DNA of 64,000 bases, taken from contig NZ_VTVE01000004.1 of assembly GCF_010906925.1 (NCBI RefSeq), positions 186,001 through 250,000 of the forward strand, read 5' to 3'. Shown here piece by piece: positions 34,505 through 43,019 of this stretch. Made by a program: the position numbers and the translations under genes. Each line of letters opens with the position of its first letter. Position 1 is the stretch's first letter. The DNA is from Pseudobutyrivibrio xylanivorans. GTDB lineage: Bacteria; Bacillota; Clostridia; Lachnospirales; Lachnospiraceae. The notes under the pieces are model-generated. The model was not told the origin of the DNA. It saw nothing but the letters and a program-made list of their open reading frames with translations, and ran no database searches.

Positions 34505-36841
34505 ATGGATTTAAGTATGTTAAATGATAGGCAACGAGAAGGTGTTGAGACTACTGAGGGCCCAGTTCTTATTTTGGCTGGCGCCGGCTCAGGAAAGACT
34601 AGGGTTTTGACACATCGAGTTGCTTATTTGATTGAGCAGGGAGTGATGCCATACAACATCATGGCCATTACTTTCACTAATAAAGCAGCCCGTGAGATGA
34701 GAGAGCGTATTGATAATATAGTAGGATTTGGTTCAGATGGTGTATGGGTAGCCACATTCCATGCTTCTTGTGTTCGCATTCTCCGTCGTTTCTGCGAGAA
34801 TCTTGGACAGGGATACTCTAGCAATTTTACAATTTACGATACAGATGATTGCAAGACCCTTATGAAGGAGGTATGCAAGTATCTTCAGATTGATACTAAG
34901 CAGTTCAAGGAGCGTACTTTTTTAAATGTGATTTCCGATGCGAAGAATAAATTGATTGGGCCAGAGGAATTCACTAATCGTGCAATGGGAGATTATAATA
35001 TGTCCCGTCAGGCTACAGTCTATAGAGAGTACCAGGCTAGACTTCGTCAGAATAATGCATTTGATTTTGATGATTTGATTATGAAGACAGTAGAGCTTCT
35101 CAAGCTTGATGGAGATGTGAGAGCTTACTACAATGACAAGTTCAAATACATCATGGTAGACGAGTATCAGGATACCAATGCAGCTCAGTTTGAGCTTGTG
35201 CGTTTGCTTACTGGAGCCGCTCAGAATATCTGTGTGGTTGGTGATGATGACCAGTCTATTTACAAATTCCGTGGCGCTGACATTTACAATATTCTCAACT
35301 TTGAGGAGCATTTTCCTGGGGCTCATGTAATAAAGCTTGAGCAGAATTACCGTTCTACAGGCAATATTTTGGAGGCGGCTAATTCTGTTATTGCCAACAA
35401 TGAGGGACGTAAGGAAAAGGCACTTTGGACAGAGGCAGAATCCGGAGACAAGATTACATTCCAGCAGTTTGACAGTGCATACGAGGAGGCTAGCTATATA
35501 GCTGGTAATATTGGCGGTCTAGTTAGAAAAGGCGAGGCAGATTACAGAGATTGTGCTGTTTTATATCGTACTAACGCTCAGTCACGTCTTATAGAGGAAA
35601 AGATGATTTATGAGGGCATCCCTTATAAAATTGTAGGTGGCGTTAATTTCTATAGCCGTAAGGAAATCAAGGACGTACTGGCTTATTTGAAGACAGTTGA
35701 TAACGGCAGTGATGATATTTCTGTTCAGCGTATTATCAATATTCCAAAGCGTGGAATTGGTGCTACAACTATTGCAAAGGTATCTGATTTTGCAAGAGAG
35801 CATGGACTTAATTTCTATGAGGCATTAGTTCACTGCGAGGATATTCCATCTATTGGGAAGGCAGCCACTAAGATTCAGGGATTTACCAGCCTCATTGAAA
35901 AGCTTCGCAAGATAGCCGCAGAGGAGTCTGTATCTGCTCTTGTGGAGGAGATTTTAGATCAGACTGATTATGTTGCTGAACTTAGAGCTGAGGGCACAGA
36001 CGAGGCTAAGGCACGTATTGAAAATATCGACGAGTTGCTTACTAAGGCAGTAGCCTATGAAAAGGATACTAGAGATGATGGTGGTGAGCCTACACTTTCT
36101 GGATTCTTAGAGGACGTGGCTCTCGTTGCAGATATTGATAGCTATGAGGAGAGTGACAACTATGTTGTGCTTATGACTCTCCATGGCGCTAAGGGACTTG
36201 AGTTCCCTAGAGTATATATGGCAGGCATGGAGGATGGATTGTTCCCTGGTCAGGGGGCTATTTTCGATGGCGGCGGAGCAGATTCTGAGCTTGAAGAAGA
36301 GCGACGCCTTGCCTATGTAGGAATCACTCGTGCCAGAGAGCATCTTACTATGACAGCAGCCCGCATGAGGATGATTAGAGGCGAGACATCTTTCCACAAG
36401 ATTTCTCGATTTGTAAAAGAGATTCCAGAGAGCCTTGTACAGGGCAATCTTTGGGAGCCAAAGCCTATGGATGATTATTCTAGCACTCCTATTGGTGAGT
36501 ACTCGGTATATCAGAAGCCAACAGGATTTGGTAAGCCATTTGCTGCATCTACAAGCTATGGCAGCGCAGGCTCTACTGCATCCACTGGCAAGGGTAGCTA
36601 CAGCGCTAGCAGATTTTCTGTTGGCAGCTCTACTACTGCAGTTGCCAATAAAAATGGCACTAAGATAGAAAAAGCTGAGCTTGACTACGGCATTGGAGAT
36701 CGTGTCAGCCATATTAAATTTAAAGAAGGTACAGTAAAGGATATCATCGATGAGGGCCGCGACTACGAGGTTACGGTAGAGTTCGATGGTGCGGGCGTGA
36801 AGAAGATGTTCGCATCCTTTGCTAAATTAAAAAAGATTTAG
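34505..36841 (+). CDS. pcrA: ATP-dependent DNA helicase PcrA/UvrD
   Basis: 778 residues of superfamily 1A helicase. Walker A AGAGSGKT (25-32), motif Ia FTNKAAREM, Walker B VDEYQDTN, motif III VGDDDQSIYKFRGA, motif IV NYRSTGNILEAAN, motif V VVLMTLHGAKGLEFPRVY and motif VI RRLAYVGITRARE are all present. The C-terminus has a Ser/Thr/Gly-rich linker and a final Tudor-like domain (YGIGDRVSHIKFKEGTVKDI) known to contact RNA polymerase in PcrA. It works in repair, replication restart and removal of transcription conflicts. ATG 34505 lacks an obvious ribosome site. Confidence 0.95.
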   Translation: MDLSMLNDRQREGVETTEGPVLILAGAGSGKTRVLTHRVAYLIEQGVMPYNIMAITFTNKAAREMRERIDNIVGFGSDGVWVATFHASCVRILRRFCENLGQGYSSNFTIYDTDDCKTLMKEVCKYLQIDTKQFKERTFLNVISDAKNKLIGPEEFTNRAMGDYNMSRQATVYREYQARLRQNNAFDFDDLIMKTVELLKLDGDVRAYYNDKFKYIMVDEYQDTNAAQFELVRLLTGAAQNICVVGDDDQSIYKFRGADIYNILNFEEHFPGAHVIKLEQNYRSTGNILEAANSVIANNEGRKEKALWTEAESGDKITFQQFDSAYEEASYIAGNIGGLVRKGEADYRDCAVLYRTNAQSRLIEEKMIYEGIPYKIVGGVNFYSRKEIKDVLAYLKTVDNGSDDISVQRIINIPKRGIGATTIAKVSDFAREHGLNFYEALVHCEDIPSIGKAATKIQGFTSLIEKLRKIAAEESVSALVEEILDQTDYVAELRAEGTDEAKARIENIDELLTKAVAYEKDTRDDGGEPTLSGFLEDVALVADIDSYEESDNYVVLMTLHGAKGLEFPRVYMAGMEDGLFPGQGAIFDGGGADSELEEERRLAYVGITRAREHLTMTAARMRMIRGETSFHKISRFVKEIPESLVQGNLWEPKPMDDYSSTPIGEYSVYQKPTGFGKPFAASTSYGSAGSTASTGKGSYSASRFSVGSSTTAVANKNGTKIEKAELDYGIGDRVSHIKFKEGTVKDIIDEGRDYEVTVEFDGAGVKKMFASFAKLKKI

Positions 36842-36853
36842 ATAGAGGTATAT

Positions 36854-38242
36854 ATGAAGCGTGGAGATATAGTTCAGGGAAAAGTAGTTAAGGTTTCTTT
36901 TCCTAACAAGGGAATAATAGAGACAGCCGAGGGAGACCGCCTTAGGGTTAAGGGAGTACTTCCAGGTCAGACTGTGTCTGTGAGAGTCAAAAAGTCATCA
37001 AAGGAAAAGGCCCAGGGCAATTTGCTTTCTGTAGATGCACCATCTCCACTTGAGATGGACGCCCCTGCATGTGTTCATTTTGGCAGATGTGGTGGGTGTA
37101 CATACCAGTCTCTTTCCTATGAGAACCAGCTTAAAATAAAAGAGGACATGATACATGATCTCATGGTTCCTGTGATTGGTGAAGATGTTTGGAATGATAC
37201 ATACGAGGGTATCAAGGCCAGTCCAAATCAATTTGAATACAGAAATAAAATGGAATTTTCATTTGGAGATGAGGTCAAGGATGGACCTCTTACTCTTGGC
37301 ATGCATAAAAAGGGCAGCTTCTATGATGTTGTGACAGTTGACGGTTGCCAGATTATCGACTCTGATATGAGACAGGTTCTCACCATCACTTTAGATTATT
37401 TTGCTAGATCTAATCAGCCATACTATCGCAAGAATACACATGAGGGATATCTGCGTCATCTTCTAGTTAGAAAAGCAGCTAAGACAGGCGAGATTCTTGT
37501 TGACTTGGTTACTAGCACTCAGATTTCATCCCTGTATGAGATTGCACTTTTAGAGGGATGGAAGCAGGAGCTTTTAGCTGCAACATGGACGGGACAGATT
37601 GCAGGTATTCTTCATACTAAAAATGATAGACAAGCAGATGTGGTTGCAGATGAGGGCACAGAGATTTTATACGGCCATACTTCTTTCAAGGAAGAGATTC
37701 TTGGACTTTCATTTACAATTACACCATTTTCATTTTTCCAAACTAATTCACTTGGTGCAGAGGTTCTCTATAGCACAGCTAGAGACTTCATTGCAGCAGG
37801 GGCAGATGGCGCAGAAGTATACGACCTCTATTCTGGCACAGGTACTATTGCGCAGGTTATTGCACCTGCAGCTAAGCACGTAACAGGTGTTGAGATAATT
37901 GCAGAGGCAGTAGAGGCTGCAAAAGAAAATGCTAAGCTTAACAACCTTGATAACTGCGATTTCATAGCAGGAGACGTACTGAAGGTTCTCGATGATATCA
38001 CTGAAAAGCCAGATTACATTATCCTAGACCCACCACGAGATGGAATCCATCCAAAGGCTCTCGATAAGATTATCGACTACGGGGTAGATTCGCTCGTGTA
38101 CATCTCATGCAAGCCAACAAGCCTTGCCCGCGACCTAGAGGTATTCCTCGCCCGAGGCTACAAGGTAACTCGCCTTGCATGCGTGGATATGTTCCCAGGC
38201 ACTTACCATGTAGAGACAGTGGCAAAAATAGAGAGACAGTAA
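36854..38242 (+). CDS. rlmD: 23S rRNA (uracil-5-)-methyltransferase, RlmD/RumA family
   Basis: 462 residues. An N-terminal TRAM domain (1-58: KRGDIVQGKVVKVSFPNKGI) precedes a 4Fe-4S cysteine cluster (ACVHFGRCGGCTYQ). The SAM methyltransferase domain has YDLYSGTGTIAQVIA, VTGVEIIAEAVEAAK and DYIILDPPRDGIHP, and the catalytic Cys in VYISCKPTSLARD. The family methylates U1939 or neighbouring uridines of 23S rRNA (RlmCD in Bacillus can do two sites). It follows pcrA by 12 bases and is likely co-transcribed. Confidence 0.92.
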   Translation: MKRGDIVQGKVVKVSFPNKGIIETAEGDRLRVKGVLPGQTVSVRVKKSSKEKAQGNLLSVDAPSPLEMDAPACVHFGRCGGCTYQSLSYENQLKIKEDMIHDLMVPVIGEDVWNDTYEGIKASPNQFEYRNKMEFSFGDEVKDGPLTLGMHKKGSFYDVVTVDGCQIIDSDMRQVLTITLDYFARSNQPYYRKNTHEGYLRHLLVRKAAKTGEILVDLVTSTQISSLYEIALLEGWKQELLAATWTGQIAGILHTKNDRQADVVADEGTEILYGHTSFKEEILGLSFTITPFSFFQTNSLGAEVLYSTARDFIAAGADGAEVYDLYSGTGTIAQVIAPAAKHVTGVEIIAEAVEAAKENAKLNNLDNCDFIAGDVLKVLDDITEKPDYIILDPPRDGIHPKALDKIIDYGVDSLVYISCKPTSLARDLEVFLARGYKVTRLACVDMFPGTYHVETVAKIERQ

Positions 38243-38296
38243 TGGCCCTAGGGGACGGGGATAGTGGACCATTAAGAAGCGATGGGGGAGCAAACG

Positions 38297-39175
38297 ATGC
38301 ATTTTGTTGATGCCAAAGGGATACTCAATGGAAACAGTAGCCACTATGGAATGAATATATACAGGGGATGTTCCCATGGATGTATTTATTGCGATAGTAG
38401 GAGTAGATGTTATCAGTTTGACCATCCATTTGAGGACATAGAGGTAAAGCAGAATGCGCCGGAATTGTTGGAACAGGCCCTAAAATCCAAAAAGAAAAAG
38501 TGTATGATAGGAACCGGCTCTATGTCTGATCCTTATATGCATTGTGAGGAACAGCTGCAGCTTACAAGAAAGTGTCTTGAGATTATTCGTAAATACGAAT
38601 TTGGTGTTACGATGATTACAAAATCAGACCGAATTCTTCGTGATATAGATCTTTTAGATGAGATTAATCGTTCTGCAAAGTGTGTGGTGCAGATGACACT
38701 CACAACCTATGATGATGAGTTGTGCAAAATAATAGAGCCTAATGTCTGCAACACAAAACGACGCATAGAAGTTTTAGAAGAAATGCAAAAGCGGGGGATT
38801 CCAACTGTAGTTTGGATTACACCAATTCTTCCTTTTATAAATGACACCGAGGAAAATATTACTTCAATTTTAAATGAGTGTGCCCGTGTAGGAGTTAAGG
38901 GAATAATTGATTTTGGAATGGGACTAACCCTTAGAGAAGGCGATAGAGAATATTACTATCAGGCTCTTGATAAGTATTTTCCTGGCTTAAAGGAGAAATA
39001 TATCGAAACCTATGGGAATACCTACGAACTGCCAAGCCCTAACGCAAGAGAATTAAGAAATATACTTAAAAAGATATGTAAGGAAAATGGCATTTTATCA
39101 ACTCCAGAGGAATGCTTTTCTTACATGAATGAATTGCCAGAAAAGTATTCTCAGATGAGTATATTTGATTTGTAG
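38297..39175 (+). CDS. Radical SAM protein of the Rv2578c/SPL-like group
   Basis: 292 residues from ATG 38297, with GGGGGAG 6 bases upstream; the in-frame ATG 38282 would overlap that site. The iron-sulfur/SAM motif is CSHGCIYC (CxxxCxxC) within YGMNIYRGCSHGCIYCDSR. It is followed by GTGSMSDPY, VTMITKSDRILRDIDLL and VVWITPILPFINDTEEN, as in the spore-photoproduct-lyase-like radical SAM proteins. The specific substrate is unknown, and the protein is shorter than true SplB. It follows rlmD by 54 bases. Confidence 0.85.
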   Translation: MHFVDAKGILNGNSSHYGMNIYRGCSHGCIYCDSRSRCYQFDHPFEDIEVKQNAPELLEQALKSKKKKCMIGTGSMSDPYMHCEEQLQLTRKCLEIIRKYEFGVTMITKSDRILRDIDLLDEINRSAKCVVQMTLTTYDDELCKIIEPNVCNTKRRIEVLEEMQKRGIPTVVWITPILPFINDTEENITSILNECARVGVKGIIDFGMGLTLREGDREYYYQALDKYFPGLKEKYIETYGNTYELPSPNARELRNILKKICKENGILSTPEECFSYMNELPEKYSQMSIFDL

Positions 39176-39237
39176 ACTAGATGCTATTTTCTATGAATTA
39201 TAAATAGGGGATTTATAAATAATTAAGAGGTATAAAT

Positions 39238-40065
39238 ATGAAAATAAAGTGCGACTATTGTGGTCAGATGATTGATGAGGGCCTTGATAGGTGTCCTAAT
39301 TGTGGGGCATCGATTTCTGCTGTCAATCGTATGGCAAGTGGTGAGCCAAAGACAATCGAAGAGCTAAAGCAATGGTATGTTGCTCACAATCTTCCACCAG
39401 AGGAGACTACAAGATTTTTTATAGGCAAAGATATCAAAGAACCAAAGGCCTTTGGAATTTACAAAAATAGCAAGGGTGATTTTGTTGTATATAAAAACAA
39501 AGCGTCTGGTGAGCGAACTGTTCGCTATGAAGGTAGTGATGAGGGATATGCTGTAAATGAGCTTTATCAGAGACTTCGTGCTGAGATAGCTGACCAAAAG
39601 GAACACAGTAGAGGAAGAAGTAGATCATCTTCGGGTTATTCATGTAATCTGAACAGAAGTAGCAGAACTAGCTCAGATGTATCAATATTTCTTGTTATCT
39701 TCACTGTGGTTTTAATTATTATAATTTCTTCCGTTGTGGCTATTTTTGATAAATCGCCAAATGAGGGATATTACAGATATAAGGGGAATGATTACTACTA
39801 TCAGGATAATGATTGGTATATATATGATTTGGCCACGGACTCCTGGGATTCTGTTTGGGATGAAAGTGAGCTGAATTCTACAATTAATTCAGATACTTAT
39901 AGAGATTACCGTATATACGATCATGATGGTTCTCAATTTGAAGATTCTTCCTGGTATGATGCAGGAAGCGATGACGACGATAGCGATTGGGATAGTGATA
40001 GCTCTTGGGATTCTGATTGGGATGACTGGGATTCAGGAGGTACAGACTGGGATTCTGATTGGTAA
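39238..40065 (+). CDS. Zinc-ribbon membrane protein with Trp-Asp repeat tail
   Basis: 275 residues. An N-terminal zinc ribbon has Cys5, Cys8, Cys19 and Cys22 (CDYCGQ...CPNCGAS). A soluble domain (about 45-125) is followed by a Ser/Arg-rich linker, one membrane helix (about 148-168), and an extracytoplasmic Tyr/Asp/Trp-rich part that ends in iterated WDSD/DSDW units. I do not recognise the family beyond the zinc ribbon. The acidic tail might bind divalent cations. It stands 97 bases before the two-component operon and has its own AAGAGG ribosome site. Confidence 0.7.
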   Translation: MKIKCDYCGQMIDEGLDRCPNCGASISAVNRMASGEPKTIEELKQWYVAHNLPPEETTRFFIGKDIKEPKAFGIYKNSKGDFVVYKNKASGERTVRYEGSDEGYAVNELYQRLRAEIADQKEHSRGRSRSSSGYSCNLNRSSRTSSDVSIFLVIFTVVLIIIISSVVAIFDKSPNEGYYRYKGNDYYYQDNDWYIYDLATDSWDSVWDESELNSTINSDTYRDYRIYDHDGSQFEDSSWYDAGSDDDDSDWDSDSSWDSDWDDWDSGGTDWDSDW

Positions 40066-40095
40066 ATATTTAAAACTGCAAATGGTAACGGCTTT

Positions 40096-40138
40096 GATGC
40101 ATTTATGATACATTTATAAAGTAGGATTATTGTAGAAT
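40096..40138 (+). promoter_or_regulatory. Two-component operon promoter with tandem 11-bp operator repeats
   Basis: GATGCATTTAT (40096-40106) is followed directly by GATACATTTAT (40107-40117), a tandem repeat with 11-bp period as for PhoB/OmpR-type regulators. A -10-like TAGAAT lies at 40133-40138, and the repeats occupy the -35 region in place of a consensus hexamer. The same motif recurs before asnB. Confidence 0.6.
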
Positions 40139-40162
40139 GATAGATTCTTTGGGAGAATTGCT

Positions 40163-40819
40163 ATGATTAACATACTTATTGTAGACGATGAAAAACCTAT
40201 CGCTGACTTACTCAAAATGGGCATGACTAAGGCTGGATATAATTGTGTTTGTGCCTATGATGGAAATGATGCACTAGAGAAAATTGAAAAGCATCTATTT
40301 GATTTAATTTTACTTGATGTGATGATGCCAGGCGTTGATGGTTTTGAGCTGATGGAATATATAAGAGACATGAATATTCCTGTTGTCTTTTTGACAGCAA
40401 AATGTGCTTTGGATGACAAATTAAAGGGCCTGCGTCTAGGTGCAGAGGACTACATAGTTAAGCCTTTTGAGATGCTTGAGGTGGCTGCTAGAGTTGAGGG
40501 TATTTTGCGACGTCATGGCAAGCTTCAAGATACTATTAATATAGATTCGTTGGTAATCAATACTTCTGCCATGACAGTACAGCAAGATGGACAGGAGATT
40601 AATTTGACAAAAAAGGAATATGACCTCCTTTTAATCTTTGCCAGAAATCCTGGGATTGTTCTCTATAAGCAGACCATTTACGAGCAGGTTTGGGGTGGAG
40701 AATATCCAGAAAATACAAGAACAGTAGAGTTACATATTCAAAGACTGAAAAAGAAACTTGGGTGGACAGACAAGATCAAGCCTGTTTATACGGTAGGTTA
40801 TAGATTGGTGGTGAACTGA
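40163..40819 (+). CDS. OmpR/PhoB-family response regulator
   Basis: 218 residues. The receiver domain has DDE (8-10), Asp52 in LLDVMMPG, Thr in FLTAKC and Lys in IVKPFE. The winged-helix effector domain (about 125-218) includes LTKKEYDLLLIFARNPG, EQVWGGEYPENTRTVELHIQ and a KPVYTVGYRL wing. It overlaps the sensor kinase gene by one base. It likely binds the 11-bp phased repeats at 40096-40117 and 42939-42977, which would mean autoregulation and control of asnB. Confidence 0.93.
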   Translation: MINILIVDDEKPIADLLKMGMTKAGYNCVCAYDGNDALEKIEKHLFDLILLDVMMPGVDGFELMEYIRDMNIPVVFLTAKCALDDKLKGLRLGAEDYIVKPFEMLEVAARVEGILRRHGKLQDTINIDSLVINTSAMTVQQDGQEINLTKKEYDLLLIFARNPGIVLYKQTIYEQVWGGEYPENTRTVELHIQRLKKKLGWTDKIKPVYTVGYRLVVN

Positions 40820-42237
40820 TGAACTATAGGCTGAAGCTCATTGTATCTTTTGCACTTTTGATTTCTCTTGCTTTTGGTATAGGTGGAACTTTGCTTATTT
40901 CTTCATCTTACTACTCTCTTTTAGGAGAAGAGGAAAGTGCAATTATAAATGAATATGAGACATTACAGAATAATCTTATGATGATTAATCATTTTTCTTC
41001 AGCTAGTTCTGCACAAAATATGCAGGAATTGATTGATCAAATGGTTGAAAGAAATATGGCCCATTGGCAGGCTCTTTCCATAAAATCATCAGGAGAGACT
41101 ATTTTGGAAAGTGGTGACCAGTCCCTTATTTTAAACTATGTAAATAGTACAAAAGAAGGGACCTATTCTTATGTTCATATCAATGAGGGAAGCAGCCGAC
41201 GATTGCTACTTTATAGCAAGATGAGTACCAAAAATGATGTATTAGACCTGCGTGCTTCATTTGATCTTTCTACATCATATAAGCAATGGAAGAGCCAATT
41301 GAGAATGTTTTGGGCTATATATGTTATGGTGGTAATTTTAGGTGTGGCAGTGGCAATACTGTTTGCAAATATTCTTACAAAACGTTTGCAGAGTTTGACA
41401 AATGCTACAAAAGAAATAGCTGGTGGAAACTTATCTATGAGAACTGGTCTTAGGACAGGCGATGAGTTTGAACAGCTATCTCGAGATTTTGATATTATGG
41501 CAGATCAGTTACAGGAGAATATTCAGCAGCTGAAAGAGGATGTTCAGCGTAAAGAAAACTTTATGGGTGCTGTTGCCCATGAGTTAAAAACTCCACTTAC
41601 CTCAATTATCGGATATGCAGATTTGATGAGGCAGGGAGCCCTAGAGTCGGACGATAGATTAACCGCCGCTAATTATATTTATTCAGAAGGACAGCGTCTA
41701 GAAAAGCTTTCTCATAAGATATTAGATTTGCTTTTAATGGAAAAGGATACTTTTACATTAAGAAAAATCAGCATGAGGGCTTTTATGGAGCAGATTCTTA
41801 CTACTACATATCCTCTTGCTAGAAAGAAAAACGTTAATCTTGTAGTATCAAGTGATGATGTATATATTTTTATAGAGCCAGACTTGGCCAAATCTCTTCT
41901 TTATAATCTTATTGATAATGCCATTAAAGCTACTCCTGAAAATGGTAAGGTTAAGGTTATAGCAAGAGGTATAAAAGGCGGCTGTGAGTTTGATATTTCT
42001 GATACGGGATGTGGTATGGAAAACAAGGAATTAGCAAAGATTACCGAGGCCTTCTACCGTGTAGATAAATCTCGTTCAAGAGCCCAGGGAGGAGCAGGTC
42101 TTGGACTTACACTTTGTAAGCGAATAGTTGATCTTCACAATGGAAATATGGTCTTTACCAGCAAGCCAGGAAGTGGAAGCCGTGTAGTGGTACAGCTATT
42201 TGGTAACATGAGCCAGGAGGTGGATTATGAAAAATAA
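40819..42237 (+). CDS. Sensor histidine kinase, HAMP-HisKA-HATPase type
   Basis: 472 residues. Membrane helices near 6-28 and 160-182 enclose an extracytoplasmic sensor of about 130 residues. HAMP (about 183-236) and HisKA with His254 (AVAHELKTPLTSIIGYADLM) follow, then HATPase (NLIDNAIKATPENGKV, DTGCGM, GGAGLGLTLCKRIVD). It is the partner of the preceding regulator and overlaps the downstream gene by 11 bases. The stimulus is unknown. Confidence 0.93.
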   Translation: MNYRLKLIVSFALLISLAFGIGGTLLISSSYYSLLGEEESAIINEYETLQNNLMMINHFSSASSAQNMQELIDQMVERNMAHWQALSIKSSGETILESGDQSLILNYVNSTKEGTYSYVHINEGSSRRLLLYSKMSTKNDVLDLRASFDLSTSYKQWKSQLRMFWAIYVMVVILGVAVAILFANILTKRLQSLTNATKEIAGGNLSMRTGLRTGDEFEQLSRDFDIMADQLQENIQQLKEDVQRKENFMGAVAHELKTPLTSIIGYADLMRQGALESDDRLTAANYIYSEGQRLEKLSHKILDLLLMEKDTFTLRKISMRAFMEQILTTTYPLARKKNVNLVVSSDDVYIFIEPDLAKSLLYNLIDNAIKATPENGKVKVIARGIKGGCEFDISDTGCGMENKELAKITEAFYRVDKSRSRAQGGAGLGLTLCKRIVDLHNGNMVFTSKPGSGSRVVVQLFGNMSQEVDYEK

Positions 42238-42940
42238 AAAAACATCTCTTATAATAGTGTGTTCTCTTGTAATCATGGCATTCTTTTTTAGTCTCCCTGT
42301 TATAGTTTTAAAATCGAGTGATGCAATATCAGATGGCAAGATTTATACATCAGATATAAAAACCATCGAATTTGGGAAAAAGATTGATACGGAATCTTTA
42401 ATATACCTGATTATTAATGGAATACGTATGGAAACACCAGAAAGTGAAATGAATCTGGAAGCTGATAACTTAAGGTCTACAATAAAGGACAGTCTTTCTT
42501 CATATTATGAGAATGGCTTAATTACAGAGGATTTTGATGATTATAGTATAAGAGAATATTGGAGCTATAGAGTATATAGCGATAGTGATTCTAATATTTC
42601 GGGAGCCTATTGGGTAATAGATATGCAAACCCAATCATTTCCCAAAAACTATTTGTTTTTGACAATAGATGATGAGACAGGGAAAATTCTTTTAATAACC
42701 TATGTCACTGAAGAATCAACATACGATGTGGCTGATTTGGAAACGTATCATGAAAAGCTATTTGAGACTTATTCTGATGCTGTTGGAATCAAGTTTGACG
42801 ATTATTATGATGAGGGTTCAATTTACAACAGAAATACTAAGCAATACTATAAAGAAACAGCATATGGTAGATTTTGTCTGAATTTCTACTTAACAGATTA
42901 TGGGTTTAATGTCACTCCGGGAATAGATACTTTCGAATGA
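42227..42940 (+). CDS. Membrane-anchored protein of unknown function, third gene of the two-component operon
   Basis: 237 residues with one N-terminal membrane anchor (about 8-28) and an extracytoplasmic alpha/beta domain (for example YWSYRVYSDSD, GAYWVIDMQTQSFPKNYLFL, IDDETGKILLITYV, FCLNFYLTDYG). It overlaps the kinase gene by 11 bases, so it is probably an accessory that modulates the sensor, as small anchored partners of HAMP kinases often do in Firmicutes. No family is recognised. Its stop codon overlaps the first of the phased repeats in front of asnB. Confidence 0.65.
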   Translation: MKNKKTSLIIVCSLVIMAFFFSLPVIVLKSSDAISDGKIYTSDIKTIEFGKKIDTESLIYLIINGIRMETPESEMNLEADNLRSTIKDSLSSYYENGLITEDFDDYSIREYWSYRVYSDSDSNISGAYWVIDMQTQSFPKNYLFLTIDDETGKILLITYVTEESTYDVADLETYHEKLFETYSDAVGIKFDDYYDEGSIYNRNTKQYYKETAYGRFCLNFYLTDYGFNVTPGIDTFE

Positions 42941-42989
42941 TGCAATTTTGATGCATTAACGAACAAATATAGATGCACCTCTTTATTAT
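42939..42989 (+). promoter_or_regulatory. asnB control region with 11-bp phased repeats
   Basis: GATGCAATTTT (42939-42949) and GATGCATTAAC (42950-42960) are tandem. GAACAA (42961) and GATGCA (42972) continue on the same 11-bp phase. A -10-like TATTAT lies at 42984-42989. The pattern matches the two repeats before the regulator operon, so the same response regulator may act here. Confidence 0.55.
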
Positions 42990-43019
42990 CATGTTAGATG
43001 AGTAAGGAGGTGCTATTTT

